Below are positions 25,580-36,279 of a stretch of 64,000 nt of DNA, one piece after another (position 1 is the first letter of the stretch; each line of letters starts with the position of its first letter). A model generated the notes under the pieces. That model had not been told where the DNA came from. It saw only the letters and a list, made by a program, of their open reading frames with translations, and made no database searches. The stretch comes from Hydractinia symbiolongicarpus. Lineage: Eukaryota; Cnidaria; Hydrozoa; Anthoathecata; Hydractiniidae. The stretch lies in NCBI RefSeq assembly GCF_029227915.1, contig NC_079875.1, positions 11,407,001-11,471,000 of the forward strand, read 5' to 3'. The translations under genes were made by a program, and so were the position numbers.

Positions 25580-26707
25580 TTGACTCACATTTAAAATTTC
25601 GATATAATTTTCTTGACCCATTTTTTTAAGTTCCTATTTACTTTAGTAAAATGAAACACGTGGAAGTTTGGTCTCGTTTACCCAGTACGTTATTTTCAGG
25701 AAAAGTAGTTAGCCTTTTCTAAACCACTCTTTTTAGGTTAAAGAAAGACAAGATAATTTTTCCAGGCTTTTGATAAATCAAGGCAAAATAGGTAACGTTG
25801 GATATGTCAATCATTCAACTGTCAATCAAATACTTGTCAATCATATATTTTTTGCATTATAAATGAAGCTTCATTCGTGTTGTTAATAAGCAAAAAATTA
25901 ATATACTAAAAAAAAAATAACAAACTATATCTGTAAAAAGACAAAGAAGGATGAATGGTAGCTAAAGAGTAGGCCGGACATGATAACAAAAAACAAACTA
26001 AGGGGTCTCTTCAACACAGTTTGTTTGGCCAATGGCAATTAAATCGCTTTTCAGAACAATCATGATCGCTGTAGGTGATCAAGAGATTTGATTTTTAAGT
26101 GAATTTCTAATTGACTGCGTGGTAAAGTTTATGCTGGTGCAGGTATTTTGTTTATTTTGTTTACTTGTTTGTTTGTTTTGCCTTTGTTTGTTTATTTCTC
26201 TTTTGTTTATCCGATTTGCATGTTATGAAGCACACAAAACGGCTAATTATTATTTGTAGGTGTCCAAAAAAAGGGATTAGGTGTTCTGTACAACTTAAAA
26301 ATCAGAATAGGAAAGTAAAAGTCTAAAGGAACAGAAGGTATAACTTTTAGATATTGCATAGCTCTTTTTTTTACCATAACCACTAGTGAATTTGGTTTGT
26401 GTTGATGGTGTAAGCAAAGTAATCTAGATAATAATACAAGAGGGATTTATTTTTAATTTGATGCTTCAGTATTTCCGCTTGTTTTAGATTAAGATATAAT
26501 TTGATCGATTTTTGAGTTGATGAGAAACAGATTATCCGCGTGTGAGAAGGTTAAAAATGCAGCTTTTATTCTCACCCTCCATTGCAGAGGAAATGGGACA
26601 ATTTTCCAAAAGACTATTTCAAAAAGCCGCAGTAATGAAACTTTATTAAAAATTTTTACAGTTTTAGCACTTATTAGACTAACATGAGATCTAAAGGGGG
26701 TTTCTTT

Positions 26708-26795
26708 AATCTCGTTCCCAGAGCTTCTTTTTCTCTTTCTGTTATGCACCAGCTACATGTCAGAAAACGAAAAAAGGAGCCCTGGGGACGAGATT
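26708..26795. mobile_element. Palindromic MITE, AACCTCGTCCCCAGG family
   Basis: The left end AATCTCGTTCCCAGAGC pairs with the right end GCCCTGGGGACGAGATT. It is flanked by similar sequence on both sides (GGGTTTCTTT before, GGTGTTTCTT after), consistent with a diverged duplication of about 9 bp. Confidence 0.75.
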
Positions 26796-26968
26796 GGTGT
26801 TTCTTAACATTTTTTTCCTGGTTTTGTCTATTTATTTATTTTGCCTAGTAAGATGCCTTCGTGTATATAAGAAATGAAAAAAATGAAACTTTTGATACCT
26901 GGAAAATTGGAGTTACGGTATAAAAATAGTAACATACTTCATAAAATATTCTATCAAGGGCTGTGTCT

Positions 26969-27056
26969 ACCTCGTACGCAGGGCTATTCTATGCCTATCA
27001 TAAGCTGATGAGACGGCTCTCCTCTTTATATAGGCGAAAGGCTCTGGGCACGATGT
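26969..27056. mobile_element. Palindromic MITE, AACCTCGTCCCCAGG family, diverged
   Basis: The left end ACCTCGTACGCAGGGCTATT pairs with the right end GGCTCTGGGCACGATGTT. The middle includes a TATATAGGCG/CGCCTATC-like palindromic remnant. Confidence 0.55.
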
Positions 27057-27590
27057 TTCTTTTAAAAAAGACTTGTCCTAAGCATGTTGCGTGCTTTTAC
27101 AATTTAAAGGATTAAGTCCTGAATAAGATTATACATTTTGCGCGCGAAGTGATGAAAATTCTAACAACGACTAAAATTTTGACTGAGAAAAAATTATGTT
27201 TGATCAACAAATCGAGCCATTATTGAAATTTTTTTGAAAGAGGTAAAAACAATAAAAATTGTCTTTTATATTGATATCGCATTAAATAAACGACGACGGT
27301 CAAAGGTGACGGATATCTTAAGTGGTGAGAAGAAATACCGACAGACGGAAAAATCAGCCGACGCAATTTAGTCGGACAGTAAGGTATTGAGTCTTTCGTT
27401 TAAGGCCTTTTTCTCTCTTTTTGATATAAGAAAAAAAGAGAGAAAGAGCCCGGGGTCAAGGTTGCTGTTGTTTACCTCCATAAAAATCGATGTTTTTATA
27501 TCTTCCTAACATTGTTAAAAAGGTGCTTGGAAACCTGAAGAAAGGGGACCTTAAGTAAATAGCTAACATCTTCTGTGTGTCTTTTCTGAC

Positions 27591-27665
27591 AACTTTGTCC
27601 CCAGGCCTTTTTTTCTTAAACACTATTCCAAAATCAAAAAGTGAAAAAAGCCCTGGAGCGAGGTT
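27591..27665. mobile_element. Palindromic MITE, AACCTCGTCCCCAGG family
   Basis: The left end AACTTTGTCCCCAGGCC pairs with the right end GCCCTGGAGCGAGGTT. It is flanked by GTCTTTTCTG and GTCTTTCCTG, a 10-bp near-repeat that looks like a target-site duplication. A related right end with a short AAAGAGAGAAAGAGC palindrome lies just upstream at about 27401-27463. Confidence 0.7.
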
Positions 27666-28349
27666 GTCTTTCCTGCTTCCACTTTCAAAATTGTAATATC
27701 TTTTCAAATCTTTTTTGAAATCAAATTTAAAATGCTAAAAATAAAATTTGAATATATCAAGGCATGCGAAGAATATTTTTATCCCTCTTGATAAAAAATC
27801 GGCATTAACTTCCCCAATCTAAACATTTGTATACATTTTTGTCATAAAAGCAAGATGAAACAACACCGCTGCACATAGTTAGGAAATGGCAGAGACAAAA
27901 GTGCATGAACACTAAAAGGATTACTACAAACGTACGTGTAATATGATTGGGTATAAAATACTTCAAAAGCTTTTCATTGGTTAAGACAATTAACGACAGG
28001 ACATTAAGCTGATTTGCATATTTGTTGCTTTCGATCTTTAACAACTTACGAGGACTTAGCACTAAGTGTACACACACACAGCTAACTCTCGATATTACGA
28101 AACCTCCGATATATCGAACTAACTTACACCCACTTTTTCTTAAAACATTTAAAGAACTCTTCGTTATAACAAACTCTTTGTTGAATTTTTTTTGTGTTAT
28201 TTCATGGTTTGATATATTGAAAGGTTAATGGTACTTTCAGGATCCCTCAGATTTTCGTTCTGTTTGTTTATCTACGTTTTACTAAAAAATACCAATTCTA
28301 CCAATTAAGGTCTTACAAAGTACACGAATTTTCTTTTATTAGTATATGC

Positions 28350-28440
28350 TTTGTAAGAATGTAATGCTGGTTTTACAGGTTGACAACAATCGGTCTATTG
28401 TTTAGAACAATAGATAAGAATAATGACGAGCCTAGTACGT
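28350..28440 (+). repeat. Small dispersed repeat with an inner palindrome, copy 1 of 3
   Basis: Contains GTAAGAATG, then CGGTCTATTGTTTAGAACAA and AATAATGACGAG. The same order of blocks recurs at 36640-36745 and 38505-38605 with many substitutions. No coding capacity; class unknown. Confidence 0.5.
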
Positions 28441-28480
28441 TATTACTAATTCTTCTTCTTTGCAGCTCCGGCTTGAAACT

Positions 28481-28807
28481 ATGAAAGTTTTTCGCCTCCT
28501 GTTATACAGCAAATTTGCGGTATATTTAGACTTTGGCAAAGATTTATTAATGACACAATGGGAGCGGATTCTCTATAGACGTGTTACGGAGTCACGAAAT
28601 AACAAATGTGATAACCAGTTATCGACACTGTTGTGGGAAGTGAATTCTATTCTAAGAAAATTGCCGCGAAGCAAAATTAGGCCACCTTTGAGTAGCAATG
28701 ATACGCGTAAAAATACGGCTTTTGGTTATATTCCAAGAACTATAATACAGGATATGGTGAAGAGGTTGCTACATCAATTTTTTGAAGCTGTCGCAGTCTT
28801 TAATTAG
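28481..28807 (+). CDS. Hypothetical protein, orphan reading frame
   Basis: An open frame of 108 residues from ATG at 28481 (context ACTATGA, A at -3) to TAG at 28805-28807. A polypyrimidine-rich acceptor (TTCTTCTTCTTTGCAG) ends 15 bases before the ATG, so this may instead be the terminal exon of a longer gene whose frame enters at 28466. The protein is basic (about 16 Lys/Arg), with the helix-prone stretches DFGKDLLMTQWERILYRRV and IIQDMVKRLLHQFFEAV, and contains a single cysteine. I do not recognise it, and no polyadenylation signal is close. Base composition is richer in G and C than its surroundings, which supports coding. It could also be a fragment of an old element. Confidence 0.35.
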   Translation: MKVFRLLLYSKFAVYLDFGKDLLMTQWERILYRRVTESRNNKCDNQLSTLLWEVNSILRKLPRSKIRPPLSSNDTRKNTAFGYIPRTIIQDMVKRLLHQFFEAVAVFN

Positions 28808-31452
28808 CTGTGTAGATGTCAGTAATTAATATCTACGATTTTTAGTTAATCAATCATTATCTCTTTCACCTCTAGAGTATTTCAACAATTATTTATTGCT
28901 TTTAAGATACTAATAGAAGGTGTCTTGTGATTATTTTGTGCTGAGAAATTTAGTAGTGCTACAGTTGCAGTTTATTCAAGTTGTATTTTGACAGGTAAAG
29001 TTTGTTTGAGTGATCTATACAAAAGTCGTGGCTAAGTGTATAATAAGAACACTGATAGGCCACTCACTGCAAAATGTGTTGCAATGAACCACAACATCTA
29101 TTGTAGGGGTTTATTTGGATCTGTAGAACAAAGGCTTATGAGAAGAACGAAGATAAGAGAAAAGAAAGCGAGAAAAATGTGAAATCGTTATTTTTATAAC
29201 AAGATCTTGCTGTGCCGATCTCCTACCCACAAGTAATAAATATGTTTCTGATAATATTATTGACCATGAGAGTATCTTGTTATCTTAGAACGGGGTAAAG
29301 ATGGGAAGAAAAGAAATTAGGATTGGGAGTTGGGGAGAGCGTAAGAGTTTTTACTAGGAAGTGAAGCAACTTAAATATGTGATATATAAAGTTAAATCTA
29401 AATACATTTTAAAATCAAAACACTCAAAAAGTAAATGGATATTTTTAAAAACAGCATTTCATTTCCAACCCTATCTGTTCATTGCAGGGTCGTTTTTCAA
29501 TGTATATGCATTTGTATTCATAGACGTTTTTATGTAGAATAGAAATAAAATTACTAAATAATATCGTGGGCAGAAAAAGCGGATAAAAAGTCCTGCGATG
29601 AAGTGTCAAAAATCGGCTATACAATGGAGTGTTTAAGCAGTATATAAAGTGTTAGCAGAAGTCACTACAGTGTCAATATACAGTGACGACACGTGACAAT
29701 AAACTGTATTCATTAAAAAGCAAACAAAAACATGAATGAATAAACAAATAAATAACTTCAGTTGATTTACACAAATATAATATTGTGAAGAAAGAGATGA
29801 AACTCTTACGCATCTGGGTAAAACTTCTATTCAGCATGAAATATTTCATCACCAAAGCAAAGAAGACCAAATTTTGGTTATTTATTTATTTGTTTAACTT
29901 GCACACTTGTTTTGGTCAATGGTGGTGAGTAACCTTTGATTTTTTTATATGCAGGTATTATTAGTTCAAGAAGGCAAAATTATCGAGCGCTGAAATTATT
30001 TAAGAGTTGCTGGTTGTTTACAGGAACCGACGAAACGATTTTGAAAGTTGAGGCGTCCACATTGTGACCAAGAAAGCCGCCGCCATAGTTGGGGATGTCA
30101 ATAATTTTTTTAAAAAATTTAATACCTCCGGATTGGGTACTGTGTAAGCTTTGCGTGAGTGGGAGGGAGCATAAACACCCCCACGTCGGTTCCGTCTTAG
30201 GGTTTCACCGACGTGACTGCTAATGATATGGTTATAGGTTAAGTTGTACAAAGTTTGGTTAACAATTCGGTTTATCTAGCTGGTATTTTTTACAGCTCAA
30301 GGTATTGATTAACCCTTTTTACTTCACTCATATTATGCCAAGTTTTACTACTCTATTTCTTATAAAAAAGAAAAGGTTTGTAAAAGCTTTCTAGGTTACC
30401 CTAAATTTGAAAGAAACCAGAAAAACATTTTTTATAGAAAGGTCCCTCTAAATAGGTTTGAAGGCATGTTCTAGTCGACTTCGAGAAAAATTTAGACTAA
30501 CCTGTCTAAATTCCTGTATCCACCCCTGGGGTGGGTTGTTATTACAACACCCGACAAGGGATTATTGATTTTTATCGTTACGTATAATGTAAATACATAA
30601 TGACCAGTGCAAAAAACGCGAAGAGCCTGATTTGCGTGTTGTTATGTGGAAAATTCTCTTTAACAAGGAAGTTTTTCTTGCTTATAATTTTCATGACTTA
30701 ATTTTCATTTATTTTTCTTTCATGCGTGTTTGTACGTTATGACGTCAATTTGCTTGTCACAGTCAGCATAAAAGATTAACTGGCGCGTATCATTTTAGGT
30801 GCCACAAACTTCACATTAATTTCATTCCCAGTCCCCTCAAGTCAAGTAACTACAATCATGTGTAAAACATGTACCTTATAATCACCCCCCCTCCCCCCGT
30901 TCCTCCTCTATCCTACCTATAATTATCCCCGGCCTTCGAAAACAATTCTGGATAGGTACAATCTCAGCTTTGTTGTTGGGGGAAGGGTTTTTTTCTGTAT
31001 AGCACCACTATATTTTGCACATTGTTGTACTTCTTTGGAAGGCCAAATGCATTTTGATAATTCAAGATAGTGAGATTGAGTTTTGTACAATTACATTTGT
31101 TCGTTAATATCTCTGTGCTGTGTTACATCCATTGGGAGAGTAAGAATGAGATTTATGTAAAGTTTGTGAAGTCTATAACGCTACGTTGGTGCTCTATTCT
31201 GACTGCGTGGCAGTATTCCGAAGTACGCCTATTGTCGTCGCAGCATGGACGAAATGTCGAGATTTGTTCGAGTTATTCAAAGAAATGTTTTGCTTCAGCA
31301 GAAAGTCTAAATTATTTCCAAATCAGTCTCCACCGGCACATCAAGATGCGTACTCGCTTTAAAGTTTTATTTTCTCCCGCTATGGCTATTAGAGTTTATC
31401 GCCAACCTCCTGCCAAGGCTTTTTCAATGTCTTACACAATCCTATTTTTTAG
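28808..31452. other. Gene-free stretch upstream of the Wnt gene
   Basis: Presumably contains the first exon and promoter of the Wnt gene, which I cannot place. At 30022-30200 is a GC-richer block bounded by GGAACCGACG and its complement CGTCGGTTCC. On the minus strand parts of it read like protein in two different frames, so it is a possible decayed element. Otherwise featureless AT-rich sequence. Confidence 0.5.
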
Positions 31453-33383
31453 GTTGTATTCCCGCGTAATTGCAGAAACAAAGAAACTGAATAAACAAGA
31501 CCAGTCAATGTGCTACCATTTTAATTTGAATGACAGCCAGTTAAAAGCATGCTTAGTTGATCCAAATGTTTTGCTTCTCGTTGGCAAGGGAACAACTGAT
31601 GGTCTGGCACATTGTGAAAGACAATTCGTGAATGAACGATGGAATTGCTCAAATAATAACTTCAGTAACAAGTTATTTAAAAGAAGTATGTATCTTCGTT
31701 GGATACCTTTACACCTTAAGCAAGCTAACTCTGGGTGCCTCTAATTCGACAGTAAACGGGTTTCCCAAGTTACCCAAGGTCATTTCAGCTTAGTTTAGGG
31801 AGAGAGAAAATGATCAAATTGACATGACTGTTTACTAAAATTCTCCATTTACTAAAAGCGTTAGAGTAAATACAATAAGTACGTGCGCGATTCTGATTCA
31901 ATAAGTCACATAAAAAATTACCGTAAAATATTTGTATTTAATGAAATTATTTTTTTACAGGTATTGAACATTTTTAACACCTTTATAAAAAAAAAATAAA
32001 AAACTCCCAGATAAAGTGGGATTCAAAACAAAAATCTTCACTTCACTTCATGATCAAAGGTGCACGATATTGTTCTACTCGATTAAACCTCGTTCCTAGG
32101 ACTTTTTTGTTATTCTGAGAAGTAGCAAAAGGCAACATAAAAGACAAACTCAATCGTAGTAGGAAGGTATTAGAGACAATGCGAAGTCTCACAATATCAA
32201 AAAATAAATAAAAGTCTCGAAACGGAGTAAAATAGCCAGTTTTACTTCAGTCTTCCGTCACCACAAACGATATTTCGTTTTACGACAACCTAATTACTTG
32301 ACTTTTTAGGGACACCGGAAACCGCGTACGTAAATGCTATCTCCTCCGCAGGTGTTATAAATAAACTCTCAATAGAATGCGATCGAGGCGTGTTAAACAG
32401 TTGTGGATGTCGCACGGCGACACCTCATCGTCGCATGTGGAGTAAAAATGACGACGAAGAACCTGTTTATTGGAGTTACTGCAAAGATCATTTAAAATAT
32501 GCGATACGTACAACTCGAATATTTCTCGATCCGAGTCGCGAAGAGACATATATCGATGGGAAGAAGCGAAGCTTGAAGAAGCTTGTCTTGATACAAAACA
32601 ATAAAGCTTCGAGAAAGGTAACAACCTGGTACCTAGGACCTTTTTAATTTTAAATAGGAAATCAATACGTTTCTACCATATGACAAATTCGTTCTCAACA
32701 CTCTTTGTTTCTTAGAAACGATTTGACAAAAAAGTCTTCTCCAAATAATAATAATATAATACTAATAAATATTTAAAGTGGCTAGCCCTGAAATCACAAA
32801 AACCTATAGTGAGTGGGTTGTTTCCACTGGGGGCCACTGAAACTAATAAAAAAAGTTCTAGGGACAAGGTTGGTTAATTGTTATTCCTAACAGATGCTTT
32901 TAAATTATTTAGATAGCACACGAACTATCGAAGAAACACAGAAAATGTTCTTGTTATGGAACGACAGGAAATTGTATTGCAAAAACATGTTACCGTTGGT
33001 TACCAAAACTAAAAGTCATAGGTCAAAAGCTCTATGATAAATATAAAAATGCTGTCAAAGTAAAAATGAAAAATATGAAAAAATTGGTATCCGCTGAACC
33101 GAGGAGGGTTTTAAAAAAAACTGATTTAGTCTACACTGAAAGAATAAACTATTGTGACGTCATACAGTCGCTGGGTATTGCTGGTACCCAGGGTCGAGTA
33201 TGTTTAAATACAAAACCAAAATCGGGCGATGATATGACGTCATGTAAAATACTTTGTTGCGGACGTGGTTATAATCCGGTACGAAGAAAAGCAAAGGTGA
33301 GATGTCGCTGCACATTCAAATGGTGTTGTGACGTCAAATGTCATTGGTGCGAAAAAGAAGTGACTGAATATAGGTGCAAATGA
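31453..33383 (+). CDS. Divergent Wnt family ligand (5' partial), threonine at the acylation site
   Basis: Secreted lipid-modified signalling ligand of Frizzled receptors. Three exons join in phase: 31453-31685, 32310-32617 and 32913-33383, giving 336 residues; complete Wnts have about 350-380. Exon 1 holds the N-terminal Wnt core with HCERQFVNERWNCS. Exon 2 has TPETAYVNAISSAGV, the block LNSCGCRT and NNKASRK. Exon 3 has the finger CSCYGTTGNC, DLVYTERINYC, GTQGRVC, CKILCCGRGYN and the cysteine-rich end CRCTFKWCCDVKC. In most Wnts the finger reads CKCHGxSGSC, and the serine before the glycine is palmitoleoylated by Porcupine; here that codon (ACA, 32964-32966) encodes threonine and the histidine is tyrosine. 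The signal peptide is not identified: exon 1 is preceded by a good acceptor, and the frame upstream has no convincing ATG with a hydrophobic leader. The orthology group cannot be assigned by eye. Confidence 0.93.
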
Positions 33384-33412
33384 CACATTTAAGAACAAGA
33401 AATATATTTACT

Positions 33413-33487
33413 CAATTTTTTTCCCAGGGCTATTTGTCTTTCTGACATTAAAATGACCCTAAACGAGAGACCCTGGTAACGAAGTTG
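33413..33487. mobile_element. Palindromic MITE, AACCTCGTCCCCAGG family
   Basis: The left end (TTTTTTTCCCAGGGCTATT) pairs with the right end (ACCCTGGTAACGAAGTTG). It lies 30 bp after the Wnt stop codon, so it is probably part of the Wnt 3' untranslated region or its end. Confidence 0.6.
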
Positions 33488-34386
33488 ATTTTTACTACAC
33501 TTCCCCGCGCTTTTGCTTGGGAAGAAATTACAAGATTTTAGCTACGAATATATTTATTGTTGTAAATAGTTTTGATGAGTTTATTGGTTCTTTTTTACTA
33601 GAAATTTTGGTTACTTGCTACTTTGGTTACTTGGTTTCCTTTGGGAACGTATCAATTGAAAATAAAATAAAATGTAAAAAGGGAAGAACACATCCGCAGA
33701 ATGCAGAGAACTGCAGACTTTACCGAACAATATTGCATGAGGAGACTCATTTAACGGAAAATAATCCTTTAGTGAAATTTCCCTTTTCCTTTCTACTCAT
33801 TCCGCCTATCATCTATTTTTCGGCATCATATTTGTTTATTTCTTCCCTTTCATATTTTTTCTCTTTTTCTACAAACACTACAAGGAAACAAAGAAGCGCT
33901 TACCTGCATAATTTCATTTCCATGATTGGCCATAAAAAATACTACTGGGAACTACTATATTCGCAATTAAACTGTGAAATACCGCAAACATTTATCCCCG
34001 CAAAATTTCTCCCTATTTTCTCTACCCCTGTACCGTATTTGATTTTAGCTAAATTTGTTAATATATGCCACAAAGATTCAAGTATAAATAATTATTTAAA
34101 AAATATCAGTGCGCGGAGAAAGGGTTTATTTAGGAGAGGATCCTTTTTTTACGTCCCTGTAGGATAAGCACTCCTATCTTTAATACTCTACGCACACTAA
34201 ACGTGGTAATTTTCATGAACTTGAGTTTATGCAAAAGTCTCTCGTGAAAGTTTATGCCCTTAATTTCGCATTTTCCCTGAAACTTTATGATCTAAAATTA
34301 TAAGCAATGCCAAAAATATTTTTCCAAAAAGATATTTATCGCGAACCATTAACCCAAAATTTATCCAATCGAAAGAGATAATTTCT

Positions 34387-34700
34387 GACTGGTAGCCTTA
34401 TGGTAAAACGTCTGCTTACAGTGCGGAAGGTCTTGGGTTCAAACGCCAGATACTATAAAAGAGTAAATCTATCTCTTCTGCTTAGCGCTCATCATGAGAA
34501 TAGGATTTGCTGTTATTTTGCAGTTGTCTAGTTGAGTAATTGCAGTGTTTGCACGACTTTCGTAGTTCAAATGGGAGCTTTAAACGCACTAAGACCCCTT
34601 CGCAGGACCCCTGTTAATTACAATACCAATAGGAACTGAAGGGGCTATCCTGGGTAGAAATAAAGAAATTAAAAAAAAATTAAAAAAAAAATTAAATTTC
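34387..34700 (+). mobile_element. tRNA-derived SINE
   Basis: Starts with a tRNA-like head: an A-box-like TAGCCTTATGGTAAAACGTC and a B-box-like GGTTCAAACGCC 33 bases later, the spacing of an internal RNA polymerase III promoter. A non-tRNA body of about 200 bp follows, then an A-rich tail with AAATTAAAAAAAAAT runs. I do not see an intact target-site duplication. The head is too diverged to fold as a functional tRNA. Confidence 0.75.
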
Positions 34701-34742
34701 CATTTCCAATGATATTAATTTCACGGCAGACCCTTCTTTACA

Positions 34743-35005
34743 AAGTAAGTAAGTAACGGGAAGTTTTAACGTCCTTGGAGATTTCTTTCTAACGGTTAGC
34801 TCTTCCTCCACTTCGACTGTAAATATTACATTAACGCCAGAGAATCGTATAGCATTAATCTAACTTGCTTGCCTGACACATAAACCCGTTAGCGGTCATT
34901 AGATGGCACTAAATGGACTTACAACCCTGCATTTAAAGTGCACCGGAGTGAGGACTCGAACCTTATGATTACAAGTCAAATGAGCTACCACTACACCATC
35001 TCTGG
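34743..35005 (-). mobile_element. tRNA-derived SINE with (TTAC)n tail
   Basis: Read on the minus strand it begins CCAGAGATGGTGTAGTGGTA and has the B box GGTTCGAGTCC, a strong tRNA-like head with TGT in the anticodon position (threonine-like). The body matches the partial copy at 16030-16217, and the 3' end is a short TTAC repeat. Together with that copy it defines a SINE family with a (TTAC)n tail. Confidence 0.8.
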
Positions 35006-35183
35006 TTAGGATTAATTGAAACCTGGGGGTGCCGAATTTCACGAATTTTAGAGCTCAAAAGAAGGTATATATATATTAGGTCGCGCAGAAAATGATGTTA
35101 TGATTATTAATTTGACGTCAATTAAATAAAGACTAACAATCTGACGTCAATTGGATAAACGATAAAAACACAGTTACAGTGGG

Positions 35184-36191
35184 ATGATGCGTATAAGATG
35201 TTTCCTTATCTTGTGTGTTTATGCGACAGCAATAGTGGAGGATGTCGCGTGTAAAAACGTGACATACGAGTGGAAATTTAGTCCCGGCGTCAAAGATGCT
35301 ACAAAGGGATATTTATACATCACTTTAAATAATCCGTCATCCCACAATCAAGAATACTCTCAATCATTGGATTGTTTCTCATTAGAAATACTACAACATG
35401 ATAGAACCCACGTAAAGGTTCCCGCAGGAGAACAGCGAGTTGTAAGTTATAAATTGGGTATTATAAAAGCTTATATGAAGGAAAATCCCGATCAGTTGGA
35501 GCATACATGTGTGTATTATAATTGGCTGAAGAAAACGAACCAAAAGAATGCCGAAATGAATACCACCATACGCACCTATCCTGGTTACACTTTCGTACAA
35601 GAATGCACTTCATATGATGGAAATGACCTTATAGTAGAAACGTCCAAAAACAAATTTTCATCTAAGACAATCACCCTTACGCATGAAGGATCCTTAACAC
35701 ATTATATTGCTAATATTTCCTGCGAACCTTACATCAATCTACTTCTCCATGGTAACATGTACAATTACTTGCGTAACAACAAATCTTGGACAATCCCGTT
35801 AACACCAAATTGTTCCAATGTACTAGACATTGATTATAGTGGAGAATGCAGGCTTACCATATATCAGTTTTGCCAAGAAAAAACATTGTTGAAGGAGATC
35901 GTCTACCCCTATTATGAAGGAGATGTAGATGAATGTGCTCATGTTGTAGTTAAAGATGGAGTCAACGAGGAGATAGTTATAGAAAATTCTCTTTTGGAGG
36001 CGTCAGGGTTAATCGCGTTATTTTTGTTACTGATGGCAGTTTTCATACCTGGTTTAAAATTTGCTATTCTGTCAACAAAGCATGGATTACATGATGGGCG
36101 GATTATGATGGAGAATCATATCGTTGATGCGTTTTGGTTATGTTGTAGAAAGAAATTTCAATACCAACCCATGATATATGATGGGAAATAG
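35184..36191 (+). CDS. Single-exon type I membrane protein of unknown function
   Basis: An intact 335-residue frame. Residues 1-22 form a signal peptide (basic MMRIR, then a hydrophobic core to DVA). An ectodomain follows with five N-glycosylation sequons (NVT, NTT, NIS, NKS, NCS) and about nine cysteines, then a transmembrane helix at about residues 273-296 (GLIALFLLLMAVF) and a 39-residue tail containing CCRKK just inside the membrane. The ectodomain does not match a domain I know; it could be a diverged Ig-like or other beta-sandwich receptor or adhesion protein (speculative). The first of two adjacent ATGs is taken as the start. TATATATATATTAGG lies about 115 bp upstream and may be a TATA element. 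AATAAA at 36271 is a likely polyadenylation signal. Absence of introns is unusual beside the other genes here and may mean a recent retrocopy or a lineage-specific gene. Confidence 0.8.
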   Translation: MMRIRCFLILCVYATAIVEDVACKNVTYEWKFSPGVKDATKGYLYITLNNPSSHNQEYSQSLDCFSLEILQHDRTHVKVPAGEQRVVSYKLGIIKAYMKENPDQLEHTCVYYNWLKKTNQKNAEMNTTIRTYPGYTFVQECTSYDGNDLIVETSKNKFSSKTITLTHEGSLTHYIANISCEPYINLLLHGNMYNYLRNNKSWTIPLTPNCSNVLDIDYSGECRLTIYQFCQEKTLLKEIVYPYYEGDVDECAHVVVKDGVNEEIVIENSLLEASGLIALFLLLMAVFIPGLKFAILSTKHGLHDGRIMMENHIVDAFWLCCRKKFQYQPMIYDGK

Positions 36192-36270
36192 CGCCTCCTT
36201 GAAAACAAATTGTTTTTCTTTTGTGATTTATAAAAGATTATTGTTGCGATAAAATAGAGACAGCGGTAAT

Positions 36271-36276
36271 AATAAA
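36271..36276 (+). terminator. Polyadenylation signal AATAAA of the membrane-protein gene
   Basis: Canonical hexamer 80 bp after the stop codon at 36191, immediately before a MITE insertion. Confidence 0.6.
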
Positions 36277-36279
36277 GCG

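Larger units (their letters stand above)
21878..28459. other. Gene-free stretch with scattered MITEs
   Basis: No gene can be supported. Single ends of the CCTGGGGACAAGGTTG MITE family occur at about 22411-22430 and 22682-22701; complete copies are listed separately. There is TA-rich simple sequence at 22130-22175 and 23600-23650, and a short tandem duplication at 24538-24628. Long poly-A/T tracts and in-frame stops dominate the rest. Confidence 0.6.

Noticed and set aside
31070-31452. Upstream extension of Wnt exon 1 in the same frame
   Set aside because: The frame is open but starts at GTG, has no hydrophobic leader after any in-frame ATG, and a strong acceptor at 31452 explains the start of the Wnt-like sequence better. 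A signal exon further upstream is more likely.
32085-32140. A further MITE copy (ACCTCGTTCCTAGGACTTTT)
   Set aside because: Only a left end is visible; the partner end could not be placed with confidence (a candidate right end at about 32860 pairs better with a left end at about 32622), so it is not listed as an element.
33517-34167. 216-codon open frame after the Wnt gene
   Set aside because: It has no ATG start (opens at TTG), unusual Phe/Ile/Tyr-rich composition from T-rich DNA, no domain and no splice context. It looks like a chance frame.
34930-35005. Possible genuine tRNA gene on the minus strand
   Set aside because: A and B boxes are good, but the acceptor stem does not close and the sequence continues into a SINE body shared with another copy, so it is a SINE head.
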